From CAUJIW01 sp963205175 (GTDB lineage: Bacteria; Pseudomonadota; Alphaproteobacteria; Sphingomonadales; Sphingomonadaceae), in NCBI GenBank assembly GCA_041060555.1, contig JBEUDS010000001.1: DNA of 64,000 nt. One strand, 5' to 3'. Numbering within the stretch: the stretch's first letter is position 1; every line of letters begins with the position of its first letter. Under the pieces are notes generated by a model. The model did no database searches. It saw only the letters and a list, made by a program, of their open reading frames with translations, and was not told where the DNA came from. A program made the translations under genes and the position numbers. Shown piece after piece: positions 17,379-26,720 of the stretch.

Positions 17379-19556
17379 ATGCCCATACCCGCGACCAACG
17401 CTGTCCTTCCGCCCGAACCGGCATATCCGGTTGATCCCGATCGCTATTTCAATCGCGAGCTGTCGTGGCTGGCCTTCAATCTGCGGGTGCTGGAAGAGGC
17501 GCGCAATCCCAACTATCCGTTGCTGGAGCGCCTGCGCTTCCTGTCGATCTCCGGCAACAATCTGGACGAGTTCTTCATGGTCCGGGTCGCGGGTCTGCGC
17601 GGCCAGATGGAGGCGGGCGTCGAGATGCTGAGCCCGGACGGCTTGACGCCGGCCCAGCAGCTCGACGCGGTGACCGCCAAGGCCGAGGAGCTGATGCGTG
17701 CCCAGCAGACTGTCTGGATCGAGTTGCGCACGCTGCTGGCCGAGGCCGGCATCCATGTCCTCAGCCGCAGCCAGTTGACCGAGACCGAGAAGGACTGGTT
17801 GGAGAACCACTTCCTCGGTCAGATATTCCCGGTATTGACGCCGCTGGCCATCGATCCGGCGCATCCGTTCCCGTTCATTCCCAACAACGGCTTTTCGCTG
17901 GTGCTGGAACTGCGCCGGCAATCCGACAAGAGCATTCTCAACGCGCTGCTGCCGCTGCCGTCGATGCTGGCCCGGTTCATCCGCCTGCCGGGCGCGGGTT
18001 TGCGGTTCATCAGCCTGGAGAACACCATCCGCCTGTTCCTGGCCCAGTTGTTTCCCGGCTATGAGCTGCTGGGGGATGGCGCGTTCCGGCTGACGCGCGA
18101 CAGCGACATCGAGATCGAGGAAGAGGCCGAGGACCTGGTGCGCTATTTCGAGTCGGCGCTGAAGCGTCGCCGGCGCGGCCAGGTGATCCGGCTCAAGATC
18201 GAGGAGGCGATGCCGCCCGATCTCAAGCGCATGGTGATCCGCGAACTGCGGGTGGCCGACCGCGATGTTTCGGAAGTATCCGGCATTCTGGGTATTTCCG
18301 ACGTGTCGCAGCTGATTGTCGACGAACGCGCCGACCTCAAGTTCGAACCCTATACGGCGCGTTTCCCCGAGCGCATCCGCGAGCATGGCGGCGACTGCTT
18401 CGCCGCCATCCGCAGCAAGGATCTGGTGGTCCATCACCCCTATGAAAGCTTCGACGTCGTTCACAGCTTCCTGCGGCAGGCTGCAGCCGACCCGGATGTG
18501 GTGGCGATCAAGCAGACGCTCTACCGGGCCGGCAAGAACTCGCCGATCGTGCGGGCGCTGATCGAGGCGGCGGAAGCCGGCAAGTCGGTGACGGCGGTGG
18601 TCGAGCTGAAGGCCCGCTTCGACGAGGAGCAGAACATCCGCTGGGCCGCCGAGCTGGAGCGCGCCGGCGCCCAGGTGGTCTATGGCTTCATCGATCTCAA
18701 GACGCATGCCAAGCTGTCGATGGTGGTGCGCCGCGAGGGCACGGACCTGCGGACCTACTGCCATTTCGGTACTGGCAACTATCATCCGGTGACGGCGCGC
18801 ATCTATACCGATCTCAGCTACTTCACCGCCGACCCGGTGCTGGCGCGCGATGCCGCCCAGGTGTTCAACTACATCACCGGCTATGTGCCGCCGGAGCGGC
18901 TGGAGGCGATCGCCATGTCGCCGTTCGGTATCCGCCAGACGCTGATGCGGCACATCGACGACGAGATCGCCCATGCGCGCGCCGGCAAGCCGGCCCAGGT
19001 GTGGGTCAAGCTCAACTCCCTGGTGGACCCGCTCATCATCGACAAGCTCTATGAGGCCAGCCAGGCCGGCGTGCAGGTCGACATGGTGATTCGGGGCATC
19101 TGCTGCCTGAAGCCGGGGGTGCCGGGTTTGTCGGAGAACATCCGGGTCAAGTCGGTGATCGGCCGTTTCCTGGAACACAGCCGGATCGTCGCTTTCGCCA
19201 ATGGCGAGCAGCTGCCCTCGCGCAAGGCGATCGTCTATATCTCCTCGGCCGACTGGATGCCGCGCAACTTCGACCGCCGGGTCGAGGTGCTGGTGCCGGT
19301 CAGGAATCCGACGGTGCATGCGCAGGTGCTGGATCAGGTGATGGTCGCCAACCTGAAGGACACCGAACAGTCGGCCTGGCTGAAGCCCGACGGCACCTAT
19401 GTCCGTCTTGCCGCCAGGGGGCGGCCGTTCAATCTGCACCGCTATTTCATGACCAATCCCTCATTGTCGGGGCGGGGCGGGGCGTTGAAGGATACCGGCG
19501 CCGTGCCGCGCCTGGTGCTGGATTCCGATGGCGGAACGCCGCACCTGGAGAATTAG
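17379..19556 (+). CDS. ppk1: Polyphosphate kinase 1
   Basis: PPK1 makes long-chain polyphosphate reversibly from ATP. The 725-residue protein has the N domain (RYFNRELSWLAFNLRVLEEA, LRFLSISGNNLDEFFMVRVAG), the head domain, and two phospholipase-D-like catalytic domains. The autophosphorylated His lies in DLKTHAKLSMVVRREG, near residue 443, and the second active-site region is in IRGICCLKPGVPG. I chose the ATG at 17379, since a TTG two codons earlier is less likely. ppx follows 83 bases later on the same strand, giving synthesis and breakdown of polyphosphate side by side. Confidence 0.96.
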   Translation: MPIPATNAVLPPEPAYPVDPDRYFNRELSWLAFNLRVLEEARNPNYPLLERLRFLSISGNNLDEFFMVRVAGLRGQMEAGVEMLSPDGLTPAQQLDAVTAKAEELMRAQQTVWIELRTLLAEAGIHVLSRSQLTETEKDWLENHFLGQIFPVLTPLAIDPAHPFPFIPNNGFSLVLELRRQSDKSILNALLPLPSMLARFIRLPGAGLRFISLENTIRLFLAQLFPGYELLGDGAFRLTRDSDIEIEEEAEDLVRYFESALKRRRRGQVIRLKIEEAMPPDLKRMVIRELRVADRDVSEVSGILGISDVSQLIVDERADLKFEPYTARFPERIREHGGDCFAAIRSKDLVVHHPYESFDVVHSFLRQAAADPDVVAIKQTLYRAGKNSPIVRALIEAAEAGKSVTAVVELKARFDEEQNIRWAAELERAGAQVVYGFIDLKTHAKLSMVVRREGTDLRTYCHFGTGNYHPVTARIYTDLSYFTADPVLARDAAQVFNYITGYVPPERLEAIAMSPFGIRQTLMRHIDDEIAHARAGKPAQVWVKLNSLVDPLIIDKLYEASQAGVQVDMVIRGICCLKPGVPGLSENIRVKSVIGRFLEHSRIVAFANGEQLPSRKAIVYISSADWMPRNFDRRVEVLVPVRNPTVHAQVLDQVMVANLKDTEQSAWLKPDGTYVRLAARGRPFNLHRYFMTNPSLSGRGGALKDTGAVPRLVLDSDGGTPHLEN

Positions 19557-19639
19557 ACGCCTCGCCGGGTTGAACCGTCGGGACCGCTCGTTAAAGTGCC
19601 GGCGATTCCCTTTCCCTCCGTTTCGGGCATGCCGCCTTC

Positions 19640-21175
19640 ATGAACCGCGTCTCCGCGCCATCGCTACTTTCCCGCCCGCGAGCGGTTACCCGCCCGGCGG
19701 AAGGGCGGCTGATCGGCATCATCGACATCGGCTCCAACTCGGTGCGCCTGGTGGTCTATCGCGGCGCGGTGCGGGTGCCGCCGGTCATCTTTAACGAGAA
19801 GGTGATGTGCGGGCTGGCGCGGGGCCTTGCCGAGACCGGACGGATGGCCGACGACCCCATGCAGCAGGCGATGGATACCCTGCGCCGCTTCGCCCTGCTG
19901 TGCCATGACATGGGGGTGGAGCAACTCGACGTGGTGGCGACCGCGGCGGTCCGCGCCGCCAGCAATGGCGCCGAGTTCGTCGCCGCCGCCCGGCGATCCG
20001 CCGGCCTTGAGGTGCGGGTGGTCACGGGCGAGCAGGAAGGGGAGCTGGCGGCGCTGGGGGTGTTGTCGGCAATCCCCGAAGCCGATGGCGTGGTCGGCGA
20101 TCTGGGCGGCGGCAGTCTCGAACTGGCGCGAGTTGGTGGCGGCGCCGTGCTGGAACGCGTGTCCCTGCCCATCGGCGTGCTGACCCTGATGAGCCAGGGC
20201 GAGGGCTCGCCGCGCAAGATGGCCCAGGTGGTGCAGGCCGCGCTCGACAAGGTGGCGTGGCTGGGCGACGCGACCGGGCTGCCGTTTTATACCGTGGGCG
20301 GTTCCTGGCGGGCGCTGGCACATCTCGACATGCATCTGGTCAACCATCCGCTGCGGGTGATTCATCATTACGCCATGGTGCCGGCGGCGCTGGAGCGCAT
20401 CAGCCACGCGCTGCGCACCATGGACAAGAAGCAGCTCAAGGCCATTCCCAGCATGACCGAGCGGCGGCTGCCCAGTCTGCCGGTGGCGACGCTGGTACTG
20501 GGGCAGCTGGTGCAGCGGTTGCAGTCGACGGCCGTGATCAACTCGGCGTTCGGGTTGCGCGAGGGGATTCTCTACCAGTCGCTGCCGGCCCGCATCCGGC
20601 GGCAGGATCCGCTGCTGGCGGCCTGCCGCATGGAAGCGGCGCTGGAAGGGCGGTTCCCCGAGCATGCCGACGCGCTGATGACCTGGATGGAGCCGGTGTT
20701 CGGCGATGGCGAGACCGAGGGCGACCGGCGGTTGCGCCACGCCGCCTGCCTGCTGGCCGATGTCGCCTGGCGCGGACATCCCGATTTCCGCGCGGAGAGG
20801 GCGCTGGACAGCTCGTTGTTCGGCAACTGGGTCGGCATTGACGGGCGTGGACGGGCCATGATCGGTACCGCGCTTTATGTCTGCTATGGCGCGTCCATCG
20901 ACGAGCGTCTGCTGCGCCATGTCCGCTCCATCGTCACCAAGGATGACCTGGCGCTGGCCGAGCGGTGGGGGCTCGCCTTGCGGTTGGGCCAGCGGCTCAC
21001 GGCGGGTACGGCCCGGCCGCTGGCGGACAGTCGGCTGTTCACCAATGGCACTCAACTGGTGCTGGCACTGACGCGCGAACATGCCGATCTCTACGGCGAG
21101 GTGGTGGATCGCCGCCTGCGAAACCTCGCCGAGCGCATGGGCCTGCAGCATCGTTTCGAAGTCGTGGGCAACTAG
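19640..21175 (+). CDS. ppx: Exopolyphosphatase / pppGpp phosphohydrolase (Ppx/GppA)
   Basis: This 511-residue protein has the acetate-kinase-type ATPase fold. Motifs are IIDIGSNSVRLVVY (phosphate 1), VVATAAVRAASNG, VVTGEQEGELAALGV and DLGGGSLELARV (phosphate 2), followed by a C-terminal HD-like helical domain (about residues 320-500). Ppx trims polyphosphate from the ends, and GppA converts pppGpp to ppGpp. Sequence alone does not separate these, but the position after ppk1 favours polyphosphate turnover. The N-terminus carries about 25 extra residues before the first strand. Confidence 0.93.
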   Translation: MNRVSAPSLLSRPRAVTRPAEGRLIGIIDIGSNSVRLVVYRGAVRVPPVIFNEKVMCGLARGLAETGRMADDPMQQAMDTLRRFALLCHDMGVEQLDVVATAAVRAASNGAEFVAAARRSAGLEVRVVTGEQEGELAALGVLSAIPEADGVVGDLGGGSLELARVGGGAVLERVSLPIGVLTLMSQGEGSPRKMAQVVQAALDKVAWLGDATGLPFYTVGGSWRALAHLDMHLVNHPLRVIHHYAMVPAALERISHALRTMDKKQLKAIPSMTERRLPSLPVATLVLGQLVQRLQSTAVINSAFGLREGILYQSLPARIRRQDPLLAACRMEAALEGRFPEHADALMTWMEPVFGDGETEGDRRLRHAACLLADVAWRGHPDFRAERALDSSLFGNWVGIDGRGRAMIGTALYVCYGASIDERLLRHVRSIVTKDDLALAERWGLALRLGQRLTAGTARPLADSRLFTNGTQLVLALTREHADLYGEVVDRRLRNLAERMGLQHRFEVVGN

Positions 21176-21288
21176 AGCGCGAAAAAGTTACGTTCATGGC
21201 ACGGTTTTTCCAGCGTCGTTAACCCGGTGCATACCAATTCGCGGCACTCTCCCGTCGGTAAGCAGTCGACACTGATGGGGTGGCTTTC

Positions 21289-23070
21289 ATGGACAAACTA
21301 CTTAGCCGTTTGAAAATCTGGCAAAAATCCATCGCACCGCTGGCGCTGATGGGCGTCGTGGCGGTGGTCATGGCGTTCTTCGCCGTGAGCAAGATGCAGG
21401 ACATCACTGGCAATTTCTCCGCGATGCTGGAGAAGGACGCCGTGGCGGCGGTCTGGACCTCGCGGGCCAGCACCTCGCGGGGCGAAACCAGCAGCCTTGC
21501 CTTCAATCTGATCGCCGAGACCGACCAGGCTGGCATGAACGCGATCACCGACAAGCTGGCTCAGGAAAAAGTCAACTTCGTCAAGCGTATCCAGCAGGCG
21601 CAGAAGCTCACCACCGACCCGGCTAACGTCAAGGAACTCAAGGAGTTCGAGAAGCGCTACGTCACCGCCTATGACATCCTGGAGGCGATCGGCCAGTCCG
21701 CCAAGGACGGCGACCGCGAGTCGGCGCTGGCCATCATGTACGAAGAGTTCCAGCCGGAGATGGCCAGCCTGTCGAAGGCTATGGCGGTCTATAACGATAA
21801 GCTGATGAAGGCCAACGCCGGCAAGTCGGATAGCCTGATCGCCGCTGCCGCCAACGACAAGACAATGGTTCTGGCGGTGATGGCTGTCGCCGTCGTGATG
21901 TCGCTGGGCATCGGCTTCGTGATTTCCCGCAGCGGTATCACTTCGCCGCTGGCGACCCTGACCAACGCCACCAAGAGCCTTGCCGAAGGCCGCCTCGACA
22001 CCGAGGTGCCGGGCGTGAAGCGTGGTGACGAGCTGGGCGACGTGGCCCGCGCCCTGCTGGTGCTGCGTGACAATTCGGCCGCCGCCGAGAAGCTGCGGAT
22101 CGACAACGCGGAAGCCGAGAAGCGTCAGCGCGAGCTGGAGGAACAGCGTCGTCGCGAGGACGAGCAGCGGATTGCCGCCGAGCGTCAGCGCGAAGCCGAA
22201 GAGGCCGCGATCAAGGAAGCCAAGACCCGCGAGCTGGAAAGCGCGATTCACGAGTTCGAGGCTTCGACCTCGGCCATCATCCAGACCCTGGCGAGCGCCG
22301 CGGTGGAAGTGCGGGCCAGCTCCGAATCGATGGCGCAGATCGCCCGCGCCAACAGCGAGCAGGCCGGCGCCGTGGCCGCGGCCTCCGAGCAGGCGGCGGG
22401 TAACGTCCAGATGGTCGCTGCCGCCGGCGAGGAACTGGCCAGCTCGGTCGACGAGATCAAGCGTCAGGTGCTGCAGTCGAAGAACGTCGCCGACAAGGCG
22501 GTGGTCGAGGCGCAGTCCACCGACGCCAAGGTCCAGGGTCTGGTGGAGGCCGCCCAGGCCATCGGCCAGGTCGTCGACCTGATCAACCAGATCGCCGAAC
22601 AGACCAACCTGCTGGCGCTCAACGCCACCATCGAGGCGGCGCGTGCCGGCGAGGCCGGTCGCGGCTTCGCGGTGGTCGCCTCCGAGGTCAAGAGCCTCGC
22701 CAACCAGACCACCCAGGCGACCAACGAGATCGCCTCGCAGATCGCCTCGATGCAGGCGGCGACCGAGGAATCCGTGGGCGCCATCCGCTCCATCGGCGGC
22801 ACCATCACCGAGATCAGCGAGATCGCGGCGATGATCGCGGCGGCGGTCGAGCAGCAGAGCGCCTCGACCCAGGAAATCGCCCGCAACGTGCAGCAGGTGG
22901 CGCACGGCACCCAGGAAGTCTCGAACAATATTTCCAGCATCAGCGCTGGTACCGAGACCACGGGTGAGAGCGCGCACGCGGTGCTGGATGCGGCCGGCGA
23001 GCTGGCCCAGCAGTCCGAGGCACTGCGCGGCGAGGTTGACCGCTTCCTGGAGCGCGTCCGCGCGGCCTGA
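21289..23070 (+). CDS. Membrane methyl-accepting chemotaxis protein
   Basis: This 593-residue chemoreceptor has TM1 at about residues 15-34 and a helical periplasmic sensor of about 155 residues. TM2 is at about 192-212, followed by a HAMP domain. A highly charged coiled coil rich in Glu/Arg/Gln comes next, then the signalling hairpin, whose tip (EQTNLLALNATIEAARAGEAGRGF) is near residues 436-460. The ligand is unknown. The C-terminus has no CheR/CheB pentapeptide. The ATG at 21289 is preceded by GGGGTGG. An in-frame GTG at 21280 is the alternative. No flagellar or che genes are in the window. A strong terminator follows the gene. Confidence 0.93.
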   Translation: MDKLLSRLKIWQKSIAPLALMGVVAVVMAFFAVSKMQDITGNFSAMLEKDAVAAVWTSRASTSRGETSSLAFNLIAETDQAGMNAITDKLAQEKVNFVKRIQQAQKLTTDPANVKELKEFEKRYVTAYDILEAIGQSAKDGDRESALAIMYEEFQPEMASLSKAMAVYNDKLMKANAGKSDSLIAAAANDKTMVLAVMAVAVVMSLGIGFVISRSGITSPLATLTNATKSLAEGRLDTEVPGVKRGDELGDVARALLVLRDNSAAAEKLRIDNAEAEKRQRELEEQRRREDEQRIAAERQREAEEAAIKEAKTRELESAIHEFEASTSAIIQTLASAAVEVRASSESMAQIARANSEQAGAVAAASEQAAGNVQMVAAAGEELASSVDEIKRQVLQSKNVADKAVVEAQSTDAKVQGLVEAAQAIGQVVDLINQIAEQTNLLALNATIEAARAGEAGRGFAVVASEVKSLANQTTQATNEIASQIASMQAATEESVGAIRSIGGTITEISEIAAMIAAAVEQQSASTQEIARNVQQVAHGTQEVSNNISSISAGTETTGESAHAVLDAAGELAQQSEALRGEVDRFLERVRAA

Positions 23071-23096
23071 GGCAAGACCTGCTATCCCCAGACTGC

Positions 23097-23132
23097 AAGC
23101 CCCCCGGAACCAAGGTTCCGGGGGGCTTCCTT
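23097..23132 (+). terminator. Rho-independent terminator of the chemoreceptor gene
   Basis: A perfect 15-bp inverted repeat (AAGCCCCCCGGAACC, AA, then its reverse complement) is followed by CCTT. It lies 27 bases after the stop and before the convergent rnd gene. The A-rich left arm could let it work in both directions. Confidence 0.85.
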
Positions 23133-23182
23133 ATGTCCGGCAACCGTCAGCCGCGCTGGCGGCCCGGCCGTCGGTATTCCGT

Positions 23183-24364
23183 TCAGTCCTCGGCGATGGC
23201 AAGCGCGTTGAGGGCCTCCAGATGCAGGCGGCCATTGCGGATACTCACCGCCATCCGCCCCTCCACCAGATCGAGCGCGTCCCGGCCGAACAGGTCGAAC
23301 CGCCAGTCGGTGAGCACCGACAGGCCATCGCGCTTGCCGGCGGCCAGCAGCTCCAGCTCATCCATCCGGCAGACCAGCTTGGGCGCCACATCGGATTCGT
23401 CGCAGCGGATCTTCAGCAGCAGCTTGAGCAGATCGGCGATCAGCGCCGCCCGCTTGCTCATGGCGTTGCCGCGATCGCGCGCCGGAATCTCATCGTGCGG
23501 CAGCGGTTCGGCGGTGGCGAGCACGCCCATCAGCCGGGCACCGATGTCGTTGTTGCCCCAGCTTGACGGCATCCCGCGCACGCGCGCCAGTTGCGCCTGA
23601 TCGCGTGGCGGGTTCTGTGCCAGATCGGTGAGCGTTTCATCCTTGATCAGGCGGGAGCGCGGCAGGTCCTTGTTCTGGGCCTCCCGTTCGCGCCAGGCCG
23701 CCAGCGCCTTCAGCCGGCCGAGGACCTCGGCGTTGCGGCTGGGCAGCTTCATTCGCCGCCACATCTGTTCGGGGTCCACGCGATAGGTCGCCGGGTCGGT
23801 GAGGCGGCCCATTTCCTCGTCCAGCCAGCCGCCGCGCCCCTTGCCGCGCAGGGTATCGAGCATCTTCGGAAACAGCCGCACCAGATGGGTCACGTCGCCC
23901 ACGGCATAGTCGAGCTGGCGCTGTTCCAGCGGCCGGCGCGACCAGTCGGTGAAGCGGGCGCCCTTGTTGATGGTCACGCCCAGCAGCTGTTCGACCAGCT
24001 GCTGGTAGCCCACCTGTTCGCCCAGCCCCAGTGCCATGCCGGCGACCTGGGTGTCGAACAGGGGCTGGGGCAGGCGGCCCGTCGCCCAGTAGATGATTTC
24101 CAGATCCTGGCCGCCGGCATGAACCACCTTCAGCACCGGCTCGTCGTTGAGCAGCTTGTACAGCGGCTCCAGCGACAGGCCGGGGGCCTTGGGGTCGATG
24201 ATGGCGGCCTCGTCCACCGTGCCCACCTGGATCAGGCACAGGTCGGGGTAATAGGTGCTCTCGCGCATGAACTCGGTGTCGAAGGCGACGAAATCGGCGC
24301 CGGCGAGACGTTCGCACAGTTCTGCGAGGGCGTCGGTGGTGGTAATCAGGCTATAGTCACTCAT
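23183..24364 (-). CDS. rnd: Ribonuclease D
   Basis: RNase D is a 3'-5' exonuclease that matures tRNA and other small RNAs. The 393-residue protein has the DEDD catalytic set: FVAFDTEFMRE (Asp, Glu), VVHAGGQDLEIIYW (Asp), and QLDYAVGDVTHLVRL (Tyr, Asp). Two HRDC-like helical regions follow (LKALAAWREREAQNKDLPRSRLIKD). I chose the ATG at 24364. The frame is open for 25 more codons upstream, but those lack conservation and would run into the aspS promoter. It diverges from aspS, a pairing seen in several alphaproteobacteria. Confidence 0.95.
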   Translation of the reverse strand: MSDYSLITTTDALAELCERLAGADFVAFDTEFMRESTYYPDLCLIQVGTVDEAAIIDPKAPGLSLEPLYKLLNDEPVLKVVHAGGQDLEIIYWATGRLPQPLFDTQVAGMALGLGEQVGYQQLVEQLLGVTINKGARFTDWSRRPLEQRQLDYAVGDVTHLVRLFPKMLDTLRGKGRGGWLDEEMGRLTDPATYRVDPEQMWRRMKLPSRNAEVLGRLKALAAWREREAQNKDLPRSRLIKDETLTDLAQNPPRDQAQLARVRGMPSSWGNNDIGARLMGVLATAEPLPHDEIPARDRGNAMSKRAALIADLLKLLLKIRCDESDVAPKLVCRMDELELLAAGKRDGLSVLTDWRFDLFGRDALDLVEGRMAVSIRNGRLHLEALNALAIAED

Positions 24365-24456
24365 GGCAGAGCCTTTAGCAGGTTCGTGAACCTTGACAAA
24401 TGGGGCACGAGACTGTGTGTGTCCGGCTCGATCACTCATTGCCCATCGGGGTTCCC

Positions 24457-26229
24457 ATGCACGCTTATCGTTCTCACACCTGCGGCGCTCTGCGCGACAC
24501 CCATGTCGGTGAAACCGTCCGGTTGTCCGGCTGGGTTCACCGCAAGCGCGACCACGGCAACCTGCTGTTCATCGACCTGCGCGACCATTATGGCCTGACC
24601 CAGGTCGTCGTCGATGTCGATTCGTCGGCCTTCAAGGTGGCGGAGGGCCTGCGCTCGGAGTCGGTGATCCGCGTTGACGGCAAGGTGGTCGCCCGTACCG
24701 GCGACACCATCAACGACAACCTGCCCACCGGCCGCATCGAGGTGAAGGCCGAGGTGGTGGAAGTGCTCTCGGCCGCCGCCGATCTGCCGATGCCGGTGTT
24801 CGGTGACAGCGAGTACCCCGAGGACATCCGCCTGCGTTACCGCTTCCTCGATCTGCGTCGCGAACGGCTGCACGAGAACATCGTGCTGCGCTCGCAGGTT
24901 ATCTCGTCGCTGCGCCGGCGGATGATCGACCAGGGCTTCATGGAGTTCCAGACCCCGATCCTGACCGCCTCGTCGCCGGAAGGCGCGCGCGACTTCCTGG
25001 TGCCCAGCCGCATCCACCCGGGCAAGTTCTACGCGCTGCCGCAGGCGCCGCAGATGTTCAAGCAGCTGCTGATGGTGGCGGGCTTCGACCGCTACTTCCA
25101 GATCGCGCCGTGCTTCCGCGACGAGGACGCCCGCGCCGACCGCTCGCCGGGCGAGTTCTACCAGCTCGACTTCGAGATGAGCTTTGTCACCCAGGACGAC
25201 GTGTTCGCCGCCATCGAGCCGGTGCTCGCGGGCGTGTTCGAGGAATTCTCGAAGGGTCGCGCCGTCACCCCGCCGCCGTTCCCGCGCATTCCCTACAAGG
25301 AATCGATGCTGAAGTACGGCAACGACAAGCCGGACCTGCGCAACCCGCTCATCATCACCGACGTCACCGAGGTGTTCCGCGGCGGCGGCTTCGGCCTGTT
25401 CGCCAAGATCATCGACGGCGGCGGCGTGGTCCGCGCCATTCCGGCGCCCAACACCGCCGACCAGCCGCGCAGCTTCTTCGACAAGATGAACGACTGGGCG
25501 CGTGGCGAAGGCTTCGCGGGCCTGGGCTACATGACCTTCAAGAACGGCGAGGCCGGCGGCCCGATCGCCAAGAACCTCGGCGACGAGGGCGTGGCCAGGC
25601 TGGTTGCCGCCATGGGCCTCGGCCCCAATGACGGCGTGTTCTTCTCCGCCGGCAAGGAGGCCCAGGCCGCCAAGCTGGCCGGCTTCGCGCGGACCCGCGT
25701 CGGCGAGGACCTCGGCCTGATCGAGCAGAATGCCTTCAAGTTCTGCTGGATCGTCGACTTCCCGATGTTCGAGTACGATGAGGTGGAGAAGAAGATCATC
25801 TTCTCGCACAACCCGTTCTCGATGCCCCAGGGCGAGATGGAGGCGCTGGAAACCAGGAACCCGCTCGATATCCTGGCCTACCAGTACGACATCGTCTGCA
25901 ACGGCATCGAGCTGTCGTCGGGCGCCATCCGGAACCACAAGCCGGAGATCATGTACAAGGCGTTCGAGATCGCCGGCTACACCCAGGCCGACGTCGACGC
26001 CAAGTTCGCCGGCATGATCAACGCCTTCAAGCTCGGCGCGCCGCCGCACGGCGGCTCGGCGCCGGGCGTCGACCGGATCGTCATGCTGCTGGCGGATGAG
26101 CCGAACATCCGCGAGGTCATCGTCTTCCCGATGAACCAGAAGGCGGAGGACCTGATGATGGGCGCGCCGTCGGAGGTGACGCTGAAACAGCTGCGCGAGC
26201 TGTCGATCCGCGTCGTGCTGCCGGAGTAA
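24457..26229 (+). CDS. aspS: Aspartyl-tRNA synthetase
   Basis: This class II synthetase of 590 residues has an N-terminal OB-fold anticodon domain (VRLSGWVHRKRDHGNLLFIDLRDHYG) and the class II core with RYRFLDLRRERLHENI. The flipping-loop and active-site stretch is FYALPQAPQMFKQLLMVAGFDRYFQIAPCFRDEDARADR. A bacterial GAD insertion follows at about 290-420, and motif 3 is GSAPGVDRIVMLLA. Alphaproteobacterial enzymes of this type are often non-discriminating and also charge tRNA-Asn. That is family knowledge and cannot be shown here. I chose the ATG at 24457 because it gives the conserved start HAYRSHTCGAL. Confidence 0.97.
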   Translation: MHAYRSHTCGALRDTHVGETVRLSGWVHRKRDHGNLLFIDLRDHYGLTQVVVDVDSSAFKVAEGLRSESVIRVDGKVVARTGDTINDNLPTGRIEVKAEVVEVLSAAADLPMPVFGDSEYPEDIRLRYRFLDLRRERLHENIVLRSQVISSLRRRMIDQGFMEFQTPILTASSPEGARDFLVPSRIHPGKFYALPQAPQMFKQLLMVAGFDRYFQIAPCFRDEDARADRSPGEFYQLDFEMSFVTQDDVFAAIEPVLAGVFEEFSKGRAVTPPPFPRIPYKESMLKYGNDKPDLRNPLIITDVTEVFRGGGFGLFAKIIDGGGVVRAIPAPNTADQPRSFFDKMNDWARGEGFAGLGYMTFKNGEAGGPIAKNLGDEGVARLVAAMGLGPNDGVFFSAGKEAQAAKLAGFARTRVGEDLGLIEQNAFKFCWIVDFPMFEYDEVEKKIIFSHNPFSMPQGEMEALETRNPLDILAYQYDIVCNGIELSSGAIRNHKPEIMYKAFEIAGYTQADVDAKFAGMINAFKLGAPPHGGSAPGVDRIVMLLADEPNIREVIVFPMNQKAEDLMMGAPSEVTLKQLRELSIRVVLPE

Positions 26230-26275
26230 GCCGACCCGCCGGTCGTGGCGGTCAGGCCATCGGCCAGAAAGTGAA

Positions 26276-26305
26276 ACGGCGCGCGAGGCAGGCCTCGCGC
26301 GCCGT
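26276..26305. terminator. Bidirectional hairpin between aspS and the ABM gene
   Basis: A perfect 14-bp inverted repeat, ACGGCGCGCGAGGC and its reverse complement with a 2-base loop, lies 46 bases after the aspS stop and before the convergent small monooxygenase gene. There is little T-tract on either side, so it may be a weak or Rho-assisted terminator. Confidence 0.6.
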
Positions 26306-26330
26306 GTTCATGTCAGGCGGCCCTGTTGTC

Positions 26331-26642
26331 CTATTCGGGAACGGCGACGTCGCCGACGCTCGCCACTTCGTAGCGCTTGGCGTTGGTCAGCTGCATCTTC
26401 AGCTTCGACGACGCGGCCAGGAAGGCGGCGATGTGCGGGGTCTTGAAATGGTTGAGCAGCGCCGCCTCGTCCTGCCACCATTCCGCGATCTGCAACCGGG
26501 TCGGATTGCTGACGTCGCGGGCGAAGGAATAGTGCAGGCAACCCGGTTCCTTGAGCGTTTCCGCCACCAGCGGCTGCGTCAGCGCCACCATGGCTTCCAT
26601 GTCGGCGGCGTCGACGTCGATCTGTCCGAGAATGACCAGCAT
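26331..26642 (-). CDS. Antibiotic-biosynthesis-monooxygenase (ABM) domain protein
   Basis: This 103-residue single-domain protein has a ferredoxin-like fold. The pattern MLVILGQIDVDAADMEAMVALTQPLVAETLKEPGCLHYSFARD, then IAEWWQDEAALLNHFKTPHIAAFL, is typical of ABM/quinol monooxygenase proteins such as YgiN. They are cofactor-free oxygenases of quinols or small aromatics. It lies 78 bases downstream of the Rieske oxygenase gene and is probably in the same transcript. Together they suggest oxidation of an aromatic or quaternary-amine type substrate, but neither gene fixes the substrate. Confidence 0.8.
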   Translation of the reverse strand: MLVILGQIDVDAADMEAMVALTQPLVAETLKEPGCLHYSFARDVSNPTRLQIAEWWQDEAALLNHFKTPHIAAFLAASSKLKMQLTNAKRYEVASVGDVAVPE

Positions 26643-26720
26643 GAAATAGAACTCCCCGAAAATTCTGTCTGTTGCAGCTCGGTCCCGGGGCGCGATCGGC
26701 CCCGGGGTGGCTGAAGGATT

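Noticed and set aside
21176..21288. Sigma-28 (flagellar) promoter before the chemoreceptor
   Set aside because: GTCGGTAA matches 6 of 8 bases of the -10 element, but no TAAA-type -35 box is at a proper distance.
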